Below are positions 12,290-24,100 of a DNA stretch of 64,000 nucleotides, in pieces. The notes beneath the pieces were generated by a model, which had not been told where the DNA came from, did not search any database, and saw only the letters and a program-made list of their open reading frames with translations. Source of the stretch: Thereva unica. Taxonomy: Eukaryota; Arthropoda; Insecta; Diptera; Therevidae. How positions within the stretch are numbered: position 1 is the first letter of the stretch; each line of letters starts with the position of its first letter. The stretch is from assembly GCA_949987705.1 (NCBI GenBank), contig OX465281.1, positions 157,556,393 through 157,620,392 on the forward strand, given 5' to 3'. The position numbers and the translations under genes are program-made.

Positions 12290-12640
12290 AATAGCCCCAT
12301 GCCGACGGCTTTTTTTAAAACGTTTTTATTAGCTCGCTTTCCTGTCTGTCTGTTTGTCCGGTACAAATCTTGCAATCGATTTTTTGACTACTTCCGATCA
12401 CCCTGAAATTTTGCACACAGCTTCAGCTCCGATGACAATGCAATATGGTATACTCATTATACCGTTAGATCCATGGCGGAGGACTATAGAGGACGGATTA
12501 CTGTTTTCTTCACGGAACAAATTTTGCATTCGATTTTTCAAATACTTCCGGATATCCTATCATGGTGAAATTTTGCACACAGCTTTAGCTGTGATGACAA
12601 TGCAATATGGTACATACCTTTAGTCCATGGAGGCCGTCTC
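12290..12640. other. Left end of the block inserted in LINE-B ORF1
   Basis: Starts with CCGACGGC, a T run and CTTTCCTGTCTGTCTGT. It has two copies of a CTTCCG(G)AT...GTGAAATTTTGCACACAGCTT...GATGACAATGCAATATGGTA motif about 170 bp apart (12387-12450 and 12547-12612). It looks like the lead-in of the satellite, not a gene. Confidence 0.5.
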
Positions 12641-14890
12641 AGGAGGGCGGATTGAAATATTCTTCACAAACCCTTCAACATGGATATCAAATGAAATGGT
12701 ACGTTAAGTAGAACACCATAAGCAGTATAGTATACTCAATTTATCGTTTGGTCCATGGCGGCCATCTCCAGAGGGCGGATTACCATTTTCTTCACAACCC
12801 CCTCTATATGGGTATCAAATGAAAGGGCATCATAAGACGAATGCAATAAGCCATGCCCTTAGATCCTTGGCAGACTCCTCAGGAGGGTGGGTTACCATTT
12901 TTTTCAGAACCCTGTCGACATGGGTATCAAATGAAAGGGTCTCGACATGGGTATCAAATGAAAGGGAATCATGTGTCGAATGCAATAAGCTATGTCTTTA
13001 GATCCATGGCGACCTCCTGAGGTGGGCCGGTTACCATTCTCTTCAGAACCCTTTCGACATGGGTATCAAATGAAAGGGTATGATAAGTAAAACAACATAA
13101 GCAATACAATATACTCAGAACCTCATTGGGTCCATGGCGGCCTACTCAGGAGGGTGAGTTACCATTCTCTTCAGAACCCTTTCGACATGAGTGTCAAATG
13201 AAAGGGTATGATAAGTAGAATACCATAAGCAATATATTATCCTCAATATTCCGTTTGGTCCATGGCGGCCATCTCAAGAGAACGGATTAACATTTTCTTC
13301 ACACCCCCTCGACATGGGTATCAAACGAAAGGGCATCATAAGTAATGCAACAAGCTATGTCTTTAGATCCATGACGACCTCCTCAGGAGGGCCGGTTACC
13401 ATTCTCTTCAGAACCCTTTCGACATGGGTATCAAATGAAAGGGTATGATAAGTAAAACAACATAAGCAATACAATATACTCAGAACTTCATTAGGTCCAT
13501 GGCGGCCTACTCAGGAGGGTGGATTACCATTCTCTTCAGAACCCTTTCGACATGAGTGTCAAATGAAAGGGTATGATAAGTAGAATACCATAAGCAATAT
13601 ATTATCCTCAATATTTCGTTTGGTCCATGGCGGCCATCTCAAGAGAACGGATTAACATTTTCTTCACACCCCGTCGACATGCGTATCAAACGACAGGGCA
13701 TCAAAAGTAATGCAATAAGCTATGTCCTTAGATCCATGGCGACCTCCTCAGGAGGGCCGGTTACCATTCTCTTCAGAACCCTTTCGACATGGGTATCAAA
13801 TGAAAGAGTATGATAAGTAAAACAACATAAGCAATACAATATACTCAGAACCTCATTGGGTCCATGGCGGCCTACTCAGGAGGGTGGGTTACCATTCTCT
13901 TCAGAACCCTTTCGACATGGGTGTCAAATGAAAGGGTATGAGTAGTAGAATACCATAAGCAATATATTATCCTCAATATTCCGTTTGGTCCATGGCGGCC
14001 ATCTCAAGAGAACGGATTAACATTTTCTTCACACCCCCTCGACATGGGTATCATAAGTAATGCAACAAGCTATGTCTTTAGATCCATGACGACCTCCTGG
14101 GTGTCAAATGAAAGGGTATGAGTAGTAGAATACCATAAGCAATATATTATCCTCAATATTTCGTTTGGTCCATGGCGGCCATCTCAAGAGAACGGATTAA
14201 CATTTTCTTCACACCCCGTCGACATGCGTATCAAACGACAGGGCATCATAAGTAATGCAATAAGCTATGTCTTTAGATCCATGACGACCTCCTCAGGAGG
14301 GCCGGTTACCATTCTCTTCAGAACCCTTTCGACATGGGTATCAAATGAAAGGGTATGATAAGTAAAACACCATAAGCAATACAATATACTCAGAACCTCA
14401 TTAGGTCCATGGCGGCCTACTCAGGAGGGTGAGTTACCATTCTCTTCAGAACCCTTTCGACATGGGTGTCAAATGAAAGGGTATGATAAGTAGAATACCA
14501 TAAGCAATATATTATCCTCAATATTTCGTTTGGTCCATGGCGGCCATCTCAAGAGAACGGATTAACATTTTCTTCACACCCCCTCGACATGGGTATCAAA
14601 CGAAAGGGCATCATAAGTAATGCAAAAAGCTATGTCCTTAGATCCATGGCGACCTCCTCAGGAGGGCCGGTTACCATTCTCTTCAGAATCCTTTCGACAT
14701 GGGTATCAAATGAAAGGGTATGATAAGTAAAACAACATAAGCAATACAATATACTCAGAACATCATTAGGTCCATGGCGACCTCCTCAGGAGGGTGGGTT
14801 ACCATTCTCTTCAGAGCATGGCTTACCATTTTCATCACAACACCCGCGACGTAGGTACAACAGAAAAGGGTGTGATAAGTAGAATACAAT
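12640..14890. repeat. Satellite array with about 120-bp monomers and about 360-bp higher-order period
   Basis: Tandem diverged units built around TCCATGGCGGCC, TCAGGAGGG, TTACCATTCTCTTCAG, CCTTTCGACATGGGTATC and AAATGAAAGGGTATGATAAG. Three alternating monomer types make a higher-order unit: the marker GATCCATGGCGACCTCCT or a close form recurs near 13003, 13365, 13732, 14275 and 14640. One unit near 14060-14120 is internally rearranged. No coding content. Monomer length and copy number are read by eye. Confidence 0.85.
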
Positions 14891-15385
14891 AAGCTATATG
14901 AGGTCATTGTAAATTAAACTTGGCGGCTGACATAAACTGGTGGATTGCCTAACTTTACAACAACCTTCACATGTATCAGTTACATAATTTAAATTAATAC
15001 GGTAAATTATTCAAAGTAAAATGAAAGATAAAAGTTTCAGATAATCACGACTCAAATTTAATTTATAAATGTTTTTATATGAAGAAAGCAGTTAAATACA
15101 ATCAAAAGTCAGCTAAGCGCTTTTCAGTAAAAGAGTAGTTGCGAGCACTCACGAGTGAAAATAGTAAAAATGATCAAAAAAGAGATGCAGCTATTATTGA
15201 AATAAAAATCATATAAAATTAATTTAGCTTACTTCTTCATTTTAATTTTCAGGAATTTCAAAATTAAGAAGATTGGTATATTATTAGTAGATTTAGGTAA
15301 CAATTTTCCACATGTATCCGTCATAATATCATGACCATGTTAAAAAGTGATTGCAAAATGTCGCACACAAGACTAAAAAGCAGAT
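14891..15385. other. A/T-rich intergenic stretch
   Basis: No ORF, repeat or recognisable element beyond being the right flank of the satellite and the left flank of the foldback element. Confidence 0.5.
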
Positions 15386-15865
15386 AATAATTATTAGATA
15401 AAAAAAACTTTTTAATATAACACGTTTTTATAACGAACTAAAAAGTATAAAATAATGGCACTAGCCCCATACAGATTTAGAACCTCAAACATATTTCTAA
15501 CACCATACAGATAGTCCTGAAAATTTGTGATTGTGAATTTGTAATAGCTATGAAAATATATGTAAAATTTTCAACGAAAAAACGTGGGGCGCATGCTATA
15601 GACAATAGTAAGGAGTGTAGAGTAGCTGGGTTGAGAAATCATTCGCATCAATAATATATACGCCCCACGGTTTTTCGTTTAAAATTTTACATATATTTTC
15701 ATAGCTATTACAAATTCACAATCACAAATTTTCAGAACTATCTGTTTGGTGTTAGAAATATGTTTGAGGTTCTAAATCTGTATGGGGCTAGTGCCATTAT
15801 TTTATACTTTTTAGTTCGTTATAAAAACGTGTTATATTAAAAAGTTTTTTTATCTAATAATTATT
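15386..15865. mobile_element. Foldback-like element with about 205-bp terminal inverted arms
   Basis: The left arm (15386 to about 15592) and right arm (about 15660-15865) are reverse complements over roughly 205 bp, including AACACGTTTTTATAACGAAC, AATGGCACTAGCCCCATACA and GTGGGGCG. A central spacer of about 65 bp separates them. It has no coding capacity. Its right edge is exactly where the LINE-B ORF1 frame stops, so it is part of the insertion that split ORF1. It may also be the terminal part of a larger foldback or Helitron-like unit covering 12290-15865. Confidence 0.75.
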
Positions 15866-16491
15866 TAAAACTCCAATTGCTCGTTGGCTGATGGAAATTT
15901 AGCTATAATCAAGGAACTGCTCAACTTGGTGTTTCCATTCGTCGACACAGTGCTTCGCCGCTGCAGTGGACGGAAAACATTCACATACGGTGTTAGCTCA
16001 TGTCCTATGGTAGATGCAATGGAGTTCAGAATTTGCCTTGAATTGTCGGTTTCGCTAGCGGGAATCCCTCGGATAACCACATCATGAAGCCTAGACTGTC
16101 GTCGAAAATCCTCCAGATCACTAGACACAACGGCAAGGTCATGTTGCACAGTCGCTAAGTCGTCCGGTAGTTTGCAGGCTTGGCTGTTGAGAGAGTTGCA
16201 TACTTCTTCAATTTGAGAAGACAAGCGAGTCTCAAGCTGCTTCAGTCGATCCTCAAAGGCAGCAAAGGCAGCAAATTGTTCCTGCATCATGCGGTTGAAG
16301 TGCACCAGCAGCCTTTTTTCTAAGAGCTCAAAGCTGTCATCAGGCGCTGCTATCGACGTCGAGCGTGGTGTTCCGCTACTGCTGTAGACACACTTGCTGG
16401 GCGCATGATCAGGAGTGTTAATTTTGGCGGGAACTGCGCCGGCAGGTTGAATAATTTTCCTGGCAGCAGTTCTTGTTTGCGACCTAGGCAT
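15866..16491 (-). pseudogene. LINE-B ORF1, N-terminal part
   Basis: Minus-strand frame starting at the ATG at 16491. A basic N-terminus is followed by a coiled-coil-like segment (MMQEQFAAFAAFEDRLKQLE and on to SQIEEV) and then the start of an RRM-like ORF1 core (HDVVIRGIPASE, SIASTIGHEL, SSLIIAKFPSANEQLEF). The frame ends at the foldback element and resumes in style at 12289. The LINE-B 5' UTR is 16492 to about 16566. Confidence 0.75.
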
Positions 16492-16566
16492 ATTAATTTA
16501 TTTAAACAAGAATAAATCACTCCGAAAACAAAAGCACTCCAGAAATTTTGACGAAACGCCGCACTT

Positions 16567-16865
16567 GGTATATGTTTATAATATCGGAAGTCGGTTTGTT
16601 ACTACATGCAAGTAGTACACCACCTACACGAACCTCCGAGTCAATATATCTATCCCTCCGAAAAACTTGGAAAGAAGAGTCGAAAAGTTCGGCATTAAGA
16701 ATCCCACTGTATAGCCATGTTTCTGTAAAAGCGATTATATCGAAATCGCTGGCCGAAGTCGACAGAAACACATCTTGGGTTTTGGATCTGATTCCCCTCA
16801 CGTTTTGGTAATAGAGGGAAAGCGTCTTAAGTTTTTTGAAACCTGTAAAGTGTCAGAAATACGCT
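16567..16865 (-). pseudogene. LINE-A ORF2, start of endonuclease
   Basis: The minus strand encodes SLYYQNVRGIRSKTQDVF, FDIIAFTETWL, FQVFRRDR and GGVLLACSNKPTSDIIN, the N-terminal endonuclease motifs of a Jockey-type ORF2. The frame overlaps the end of ORF1. Coding ends where the LINE-B 5' end begins near 16567 and resumes at 3034 with LLNCCLITLPDFSN, so these are the two halves of one element. Confidence 0.8.
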
Positions 16866-17808
16866 GTACACGCGTGCGGGGAATAAAACACTTTGAAAAG
16901 GCACCAGGAGGCCAGCACGTCGAGTCTAAAAGCTTTTCAGCGGTGTTGGGCGGTGCAGTCAGGACCAAAGACGCAACCGGTTTGGAAACATTGCTGATCT
17001 TCCTGCAGGAAACTGTAGCAGGATTAATAGCTTTAGCCCTAAGGTATTCTTTAATTGCCTCGCACGTGGTTTCAGGAGAGAAACGGGAAATGAAAATATT
17101 TCGCGGTCTGGGTACCGTTATCAAATTGGCGCAGGTGTCCGAAGACTCAGCATCCCCTGTGCCCGACGGTTCAATGACATAAACAGAAGAAGTAGTTGCC
17201 GGATCCGCTTCTGGGGTATAGTCTGAGCCCATTGCGAATGAGGGGGTGGGGACAGACGGACTAGTAGAGGGGTTTGCAGGGGCGGCATCCGCAGCGTTGA
17301 CTTTACCACTGCGTCTGCGTTTACCATGCTTTCTACGGGGTTTCGGGTTGTTAGGAGCCAGACTGGAGGCAGCCTCCACCGAAGGGGCTTGCTCAAGTAT
17401 TTTGGTCGGGTCGTTTAAGGCTGTAAGGTTTAAAGTAGCTGCGTCATTCTCCGTTGGAGGAACAGCCGTGGAGCAGGGTGCAGAGAGAAGCTGCTCCCCT
17501 ACCTGCAGGACGTCAGCAGATACTGTCAACGTTGAGAGGGAGTTTATTCTATCGCTGACGCTTTCTAATTTTAAGGATAGGGAACTCAGGGCATTGTGAT
17601 TTTGTAACACTGCTATAGACAGCGGTTCCATATCCGCCCGAACACGTTTCGTACTCCTTTTAATGTCATCTAATATCGGAAAAAGAGGAGCTAAGGAGTT
17701 AACAGTGCAGGAGGAAGTAGCGACAGGATTGAGGATCGCCGAATGTATGTCGTCGATCGAGTCAAAGACCGTTGCAACCCGGGACGAAAATTCTTGGAAT
17801 TTATTCAT
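16798..17808 (-). CDS. LINE-A ORF1 (RNA-binding protein of a Jockey-type LINE)
   Basis: 336-aa frame from the ATG at 17808. N-terminal helical region, a basic cluster PRRKHGKRRRSGK near residue 160, a Pro/Ser/Thr-rich linker, then an RRM-like C-terminal region (RNIFISRFSPETTCEAIKEY, VASLVLTAPP, CFIPRTRVQRISDTL). No CCHC knuckles are visible. Its end overlaps the start of the ORF2 endonuclease, the normal LINE layout. It appears unbroken although the element as a whole is disrupted. ORF1 proteins coat the element RNA in the retrotransposition particle. Confidence 0.75.
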   Translation of the reverse strand: MNKFQEFSSRVATVFDSIDDIHSAILNPVATSSCTVNSLAPLFPILDDIKRSTKRVRADMEPLSIAVLQNHNALSSLSLKLESVSDRINSLSTLTVSADVLQVGEQLLSAPCSTAVPPTENDAATLNLTALNDPTKILEQAPSVEAASSLAPNNPKPRRKHGKRRRSGKVNAADAAPANPSTSPSVPTPSFAMGSDYTPEADPATTSSVYVIEPSGTGDAESSDTCANLITVPRPRNIFISRFSPETTCEAIKEYLRAKAINPATVSCRKISNVSKPVASLVLTAPPNTAEKLLDSTCWPPGAFSKCFIPRTRVQRISDTLQVSKNLRRFPSITKT

Positions 17809-17831
17809 AAGGGTACACGATGAGAGTGATC

Positions 17832-18586
17832 CTAGCTTGACACATCAAGCTTTAAATTTTCTAACGCTAAAAGACATTGGGTTGTAAAGTCCAACAACTT
17901 TCTGATTCCTTGCGCTGTCTCTGTTGACCAGATGGGTTGACTAAACAATGTATCCAATTGGAACCAGACTAAGACTCGCTTGTTGTCATAGCGTTCCTTA
18001 AGAAGCGCCCACGTTGGTTCATAATTGTCATCAGTAATTTGTAGATGTCGGATGACGTTTTCTGGCTCTCCTTCCAATAACAACTTTAGGTACTGTAGCT
18101 TTTGAGCTGGAGCGTAGCTTGTGTTTTCATGAATCATCGTTCTAAATAAGTCATGAAATGCTTCTTATAGTCTCCATTAAACTTTTCTAATGCTAATTTA
18201 GGTAGTTTTAGTGAAGTACCGTGGTTGCCTTGATAGCTTGCATTAGCGATTGTGGTGTTTGCTTGAGTGTTGAGTTTTGACAGAGTTGTTTTTATTATGG
18301 CATCTTCCAGTAATACCACGTTTAACATGAAATGTTCTTCGACTTGGTCGTAGACATTAGTAGCGAAGTAGTCACATTTGTTGACATCGAACTTATCATC
18401 GGAATATTGGAGTACAAGGAGTACCTTATGTCGTTGCTGAAATCCAGTCCATAGATCTTCGAATTGCTTCAGTCTCCTTTCATAATATGACTTGTTTCGT
18501 CGTTCCCTGGATTCCTTTTTTGTGTTAATTATGCATTTTTGTAAAAGCTCACGCTGAGCTTTCTGTTGCATTATCAATCCTTCCAT
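17832..18586 (-). pseudogene. gag: BEL/Pao-1 gag, N-terminal half (frameshifted)
   Basis: The minus strand, starting at ATG 18586, encodes a helical N-terminus and then the BEL/Pao gag signature: LKLPKLALEKFNGDY, then in another frame KLQYLKLLLEGEPENVIRHL, NYEPTWALLKERYDNK and LLDFTTQCLLALENLKLD. A frameshift lies near 18135-18150. The frame stops at 17832 where LINE-A begins. The remainder continues at 1-118. 18587-18688 is the 5' leader, interrupted by Gypsy-2. Confidence 0.75.
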
Positions 18587-18688
18587 TGTTGATTCCAGGA
18601 TTCAAATAATATACGTTGTTGGCGACGAGTGTTAAGGCCGATACAAGTTGGTAAGTTTATGAGATGATTTTTAATGTTTTCAACTACT

Positions 18689-19082
18689 TGTTGTAAAGCA
18701 CCCATGTCAGCATATTAGTACCGTTCCAGCATACTTTTATTTTTCCAACAATTGCTACTTGCTAAATTCCTCAATTCTACAATTTCATTAACCCTTCTTT
18801 AAAGTCACGTATGCATTCTATATTTCCTGCAATTATGCTGACTTATCAACACGATCCCTTGTTTTTCTCAATAAGTCACGTTAATATCAGGTTACATCCT
18901 GTTTTCCACCGGTTGAACTCTATTTTCTTAAATCCCAACAGACACTCCAGTTTGATTTTCCAAAGTGCTCGGGTCTTCGCGGAATCATTTTTGATTAATT
19001 AAAAAACGATTAATATCTAAAGTTAATTAATTGTTTTAAAGAAAATAAAGAATTTCATTTAACATCCCGATCAACCTCAACA
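18689..19082 (+). repeat. Gypsy-2 5' LTR
   Basis: 394 bp, TG...CA, preceded by TACT. It differs from the 3' LTR mainly by a small indel near the 3' end (CGATTAATATCTAAAG versus AGTTTAATAAAG). A 63-codon ORF inside both LTR copies is coincidental. Confidence 0.92.
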
Positions 19083-19860
19083 TATTTTGGTGTCAGGTGT
19101 GGGGTGAATGTTAATTAATTTGTTGAGTTTTCGGTCGGTTGTGCGCACATACGCGTAAGAAAAAAGAGGTGTTAAGAAAATTTTCAAGAGAAGCGAATAT
19201 ATAAACCGCAGCCGCTGGAGTCACAATTTTCAACATCATTTTCATCAAAAACAAAATTTATATCATCGTCCGGAGTGCAGCGCAGTACAGATATTATCAA
19301 CAAACATCTGGTGTAAAGAGTAAAGACATTGCATTTTTATCGTGTAAGCAAATATCATATTTCATTTGTATCTAAAAATTTGAAATATTTAATTACTTAG
19401 ATTCCATTAGCATATGAATTTACAATTTAAAATTGATATAATTGACTTACTACTATAATATATACAGTAAGATTTCTTTTGATTTTTGATAGGAAATATA
19501 TAAATAAAATAAATAAATAAAATAAATAAATAAAATTATTAAACAAAACTATTAAATAAAAATATATACCTACATAAGTGAAAGTGAATTAAAATATATG
19601 TGATGGTTCTTGTGTAAAAAAAAAAATCCCTCTATGAATGCAGGAAATCAAAATCCGTCATGTTATAAAGTATTCGAGTATCTGTGCTAACACTGTCAGG
19701 CACTTTAAAGAGTTAAAACATTTATATAAAAAAAAAAATTTTTTTTGCCTCTATTTTATTCATTTTTGCAATTTGCTTCTGCATTGAGTGTGGAAAACCC
19801 TTTGAAAAAAGGCTCTCTAGTGGTTGTTTACCGTTACATTTCGATATCTACTAGTGTTTT
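19083..19860 (+). other. Gypsy-2 leader
   Basis: Primer-binding-like TGGTGTCAGGTGTGGGG just inside the 5' LTR, followed by an A/T-rich untranslated leader. No gene is seen. Confidence 0.6.
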
Positions 19861-21097
19861 ATGTCCCAAGTCTCCAGTGCCAACAATTCTGGTGCGGAAA
19901 GTGCTGCTGCGCCGTTAGAAACTGTCGATCCAATAGATATGGCACTTTGATAAAGATTTCGCCCTCAAATTCATCCCAGAATTCGATGGGAATCTAGAAA
20001 ATTTGCACCGATTTATCAATTGTTGTGACGTGGTAAACGATTCTTTTAGTGGAGTAGATTCAGATCTATTTTTGAACATAATTATATGCAAATTGACTGG
20101 TGCCGCCTACAACATCGTAAAATATAAACCGGTAGAAAGCTGGGATGAGTTGAAAAGTATCTTGCAAGACCAATTTCTTGAGCGGCGGACCTTAGCGCAA
20201 ATTCAAACCGAATTAGTTAACTGCAAACAAAATTATTCCGAGAATGTGCGAACCTTTGGCAATAAAATAGAAAAACTTCTAGCTGATCTAAATGATGCGT
20301 GCATTGTCGCAGAAGGAAAAGATTCTGCTAACATAGTCCAAAGCCTCAACGGCAAATCCGCTTTGAAGGCCTTTGTAGATGGCCTACAAAATCCTATTAG
20401 GCTAATAATCAAAGCCAGCCGGTTCGATAAATTGTCTGATGCAGTCGAAGCCGCAGTGGAGGAGGAAAAAACTTCATTAAGACAGAAAACCTTTCCCAAA
20501 CACATGCCTCTTTCCTCTAAATGTTCCTTCTGTCATAAAACGGGTCACACTACTGCAAATTGTTTCTTAAAATCGAATTCATCTCTCCCTAGTTTCCAAA
20601 GTTCGAATAAACCAATAATAAAAACAGAACCGCATTCAAGTCCACATAAAATTAACGTCTTAATTTGTAGTTACTGTAAAAATCGTGGACATCACATAAA
20701 GGAATGTCGAAAACGAGCGTATAATGAAAATAAAAAGAGCGCTAACCCTCGTGAAGGCGCGTCGGGAAACGCAGCAAGCTCAGGCGCGAGCGGAGGTGAG
20801 ACCAGAGCAACCAATTTGAAATAAAAGTTGTCGAAAAAGCCTCCAATTTTTTTAAAAATCAAAATTTTTACCAAATTCTTGACTCATCTAGACAACAAAG
20901 GAGCAATTCTAATTCAAAAAATCGTACTGGTGTGAGCAATACTACAATTTCCAATTTCTTCCCATATCATATTCCTAAATCATATACAAGTCACACCAAT
21001 AGGTTTCTTAATAACAAATCAAATTATAAGTATGATGAAAATGCTCCTGTGAAAAATCTGCAAAAAGTTAAAACAACCGTTAATTATGAGCCATAGG
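19861..21097 (+). pseudogene. gag: Gypsy-2 gag, frameshifted
   Basis: Starts at ATG 19861 but goes out of frame near 19950. The main frame (to the stop at 20824) has the capsid region (KFIPEFDGNLENLHRFI, WDELKSILQDQFLERRTLAQI, ALKAFVDGLQNPIR) and two CCHC zinc knuckles, CSFCHKTGHTTANC and CSYCKNRGHHIKEC. After 20824 the C-terminus continues in another frame to about 21097. At least two frameshifts are present. It resembles gypsy/17.6-type gag proteins. Confidence 0.85.
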
Positions 21098-21149
21098 TAC
21101 TCTCCAAATGTTAAAAACGTGTAGAACATAAGGCTAGGTAAAGATAGGA

Positions 21150-24100
21150 AGTACGTTAATGTGACTTCTGAGTCGGTGTTTAGCAACGGCACAAATCTTC
21201 TTGTTGATAGTGGGAGCGAAGTATGTATTTTAAAAGTAGACAAATTGAACGACGATCAACTTGTATACACGGACTCTAAATCACATTTGAGAGGTATCAG
21301 TGATGATTTAAAAGAAACTTTGGGTATAAGTTATATTAACTTCCAATTTAGTGGCATAAATATAACGCACTTGTTTCACATTGTTCCAAAAAATTTTCCA
21401 ATTTCAAATGATGGCATAATAGGAGATGATTTCCTGGAAAAATTCAAAGCAAAAATCGATTATGGCTCAAAATCTCTTTCTATATCGTCGGGCCTTAAGT
21501 CAGCCACACTAAAACTTAACTTTAAACCTAACCTTCCTACCGTTACTATTCCAGCCAGATCGGAAATCGTTGTTCCCATTTCAACCGATCTACAAGACGA
21601 TTGTATATGCCTTTCTAAAGAACTAAAAAACGGTCTAATTATCTCAAATAGTATTTCGACTCCGAAGGATAACACATGTACTATATCTGTTGTAAATCCA
21701 AGCGAAAATGACCTACAATTAGAGACGAGTGAAGTCGAAGTTTACGACTTGTCAGACTACCAAGTTTGTAGCGTATTTTCGGAAGCAGATCATATCTTCG
21801 ACTACGATCGCATTACTAAGCTTCAAAATGAAACAAGAACTTCGCATATGACGCGGGAACAACGCGAGTCAATTTTAGAGTTATGTACAGAGTACAACAA
21901 TCTCTTCTTTCTTAAAGATGATAAATTAACGTACACTAAAGCCGTACAGCACCATATCTCGACTCCAGGTGCAAAACCTATTCATGTTCGACCTTACCGT
22001 CTGCCAGAGAGCCAGAAAACGGAGGTGAACACACAAGTAGAACAAATGCTCAAAGATAATGTAATAACTGAATCAAACAGTCCCTGGAATTTTCCCTTAA
22101 TAGTTGTCCCAAAGAAGCCAGATGCAAACGGCAATAAACGCTGGCGTGTTGTTGTTGACTTTAGAAAATGAAGTCACCATCGGTGATGCGTACCCCTTAC
22201 CGAATATCACCGAAATTTTGGACCAGTTAAGTAATTCAAAATTCTTTTCCACTCTCGACCTGGCAAATGGCTTCCACCAGATTGAAGTCCACCCTGAAGA
22301 TAGAGCTAAGACAGCCTTCTCAACTCCCCTAGGGCACTACGAATATAAACGTATGCCCTATGGCTTAAAGGGAGCTCCTGCCACATTTCAACGTTTAATG
22401 AATAACGTCCTTGCAGGGCTCCAATCAACTAAGATTTTCGTATACATGGATGATATAGTGATCTATGCAAAAACTCTGGAAGAGCATAATAATAAACTAA
22501 GGGAAGTACATATTCGAAAGGCTACGCGCACATAATTTAAAGCTGCAACCAGAAAAATGCGAGTTTATAAGAAATGAGCTTACCTATCTTGGACATATAA
22601 TAAGCGAAAACGGTGTGCGTCCAGATCCTTCCAAAGTAGAAAGCGTAAAAAACTTTCCAGTTCCTCAAAACCCAAAAGACATTAAATCATTCCTTGGCCT
22701 AGCTGGTTACTACAGGCGTTTTATTAAAGATTTCGCCAAAATTTCCCAACCGCTTACAAGCCTGTTGAAAAGGAATGCTAATTTCAACTGGACGGCAAGA
22801 TGTACAGAATCTTTCAACCTTCTAAAAGAAGCCCTCATTAGCCCTCCTTTATTACAATATCCGGACTTCAACAAGGATTTCATACTGACGACTGATGCCA
22901 GCTCTTACGCTTTAGGAGCGATACTTTCACAAGGAAGCGTCGGTTCCGACTTACCCATTGCATATGCCTCTAAAACCCTGGGTAAGAGCGAAATGAATTA
23001 TTCTACCATCGATAAAGAACTCCTGGCTATCGTGTGGGCAGTTAAGCATTTCCGTCCGTACCTTTTCGGTAGAAAATTTAAAATATACACGGACCACAAA
23101 CCCCTAATGTATCTTAATTCTTGTAAAGATCCAAGTTCGCGCTTACTAAGATGGAAGCTGAAGTTAGAAGAATTTGATTTCGAGATAATTCATAAAAAGG
23201 GGTCTACCAATACGAACGCTGATTGTCTAAGCCGTATTCACAAAATGACATTAAGATCCTGTAAGTCCAAGAAATCCGAAAATGAAAGCCAAACAAGTCA
23301 AAATACCGCCAATATCACAGAAGATCATGATGCAGAAGAAAAGGGAAAATCGCCTCAAACGTCTTCCTATGACGATTTCATCAAATCTCTCGACAATCGT
23401 GTTTTACTAAATCATAATGTCCATGACAGTGACATAAAACTACCCTCCGATAAACATACTGTGGGAATATTTCTTAACAAAGAATTAATTTTAGATGTCG
23501 AGACTGAAGGTTTTGTCAATGAAACAACTCATGACGAGCTAAAGCTCAAAAACGCAGAGGAAAATAGCATTATACCTGTCAAAAGAGATGGTTACTACAT
23601 TATTTATATAATCCTTAATTCTACGGTGAGGAAGACACAATATCAAGATCTTTACGAAGCCCTCCTTTTATTAAAGGAATTTCTCAAGTCCCACAGCATC
23701 TCAAAAATTTACTTACCAAATCTTTGCAAATTTATTCTTTACAAGCATTTGAAACTCCATCATGTCCGAGCTATGATAAGGTACATTTTTCAAGACACTA
23801 CTATCGAATTAACACTATGCCACAACAATTACAATTCAAATTTAAGCAAGGAACAAATTTCTGAAATCTTAAAAGAATTCCATTCCAGTCCTGTTGGAGG
23901 ACACAACGGTGTAAATAGAACATACAAGCGAATCAAACTCTACCACAAATGGAAAAACATGTATCGTGACATTAAGCGCTTTATAAAAAAAATGTGACGA
24001 ATGTAAGAAAAACAAGGTTACTCGTTATACTCGTGAACCGATGGTTATTACTACCACTGCAACAGAACCGTTCGAGAAAATATCCATAGACATTGTTGGG

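Noticed and set aside
12354..13001. Short ORFs in the satellite lead-in
   Set aside because: Repeat-derived frames.
18811..19002. 63-codon ORF found twice (also 26972-27163)
   Set aside because: Both copies lie in the Gypsy-2 LTRs.
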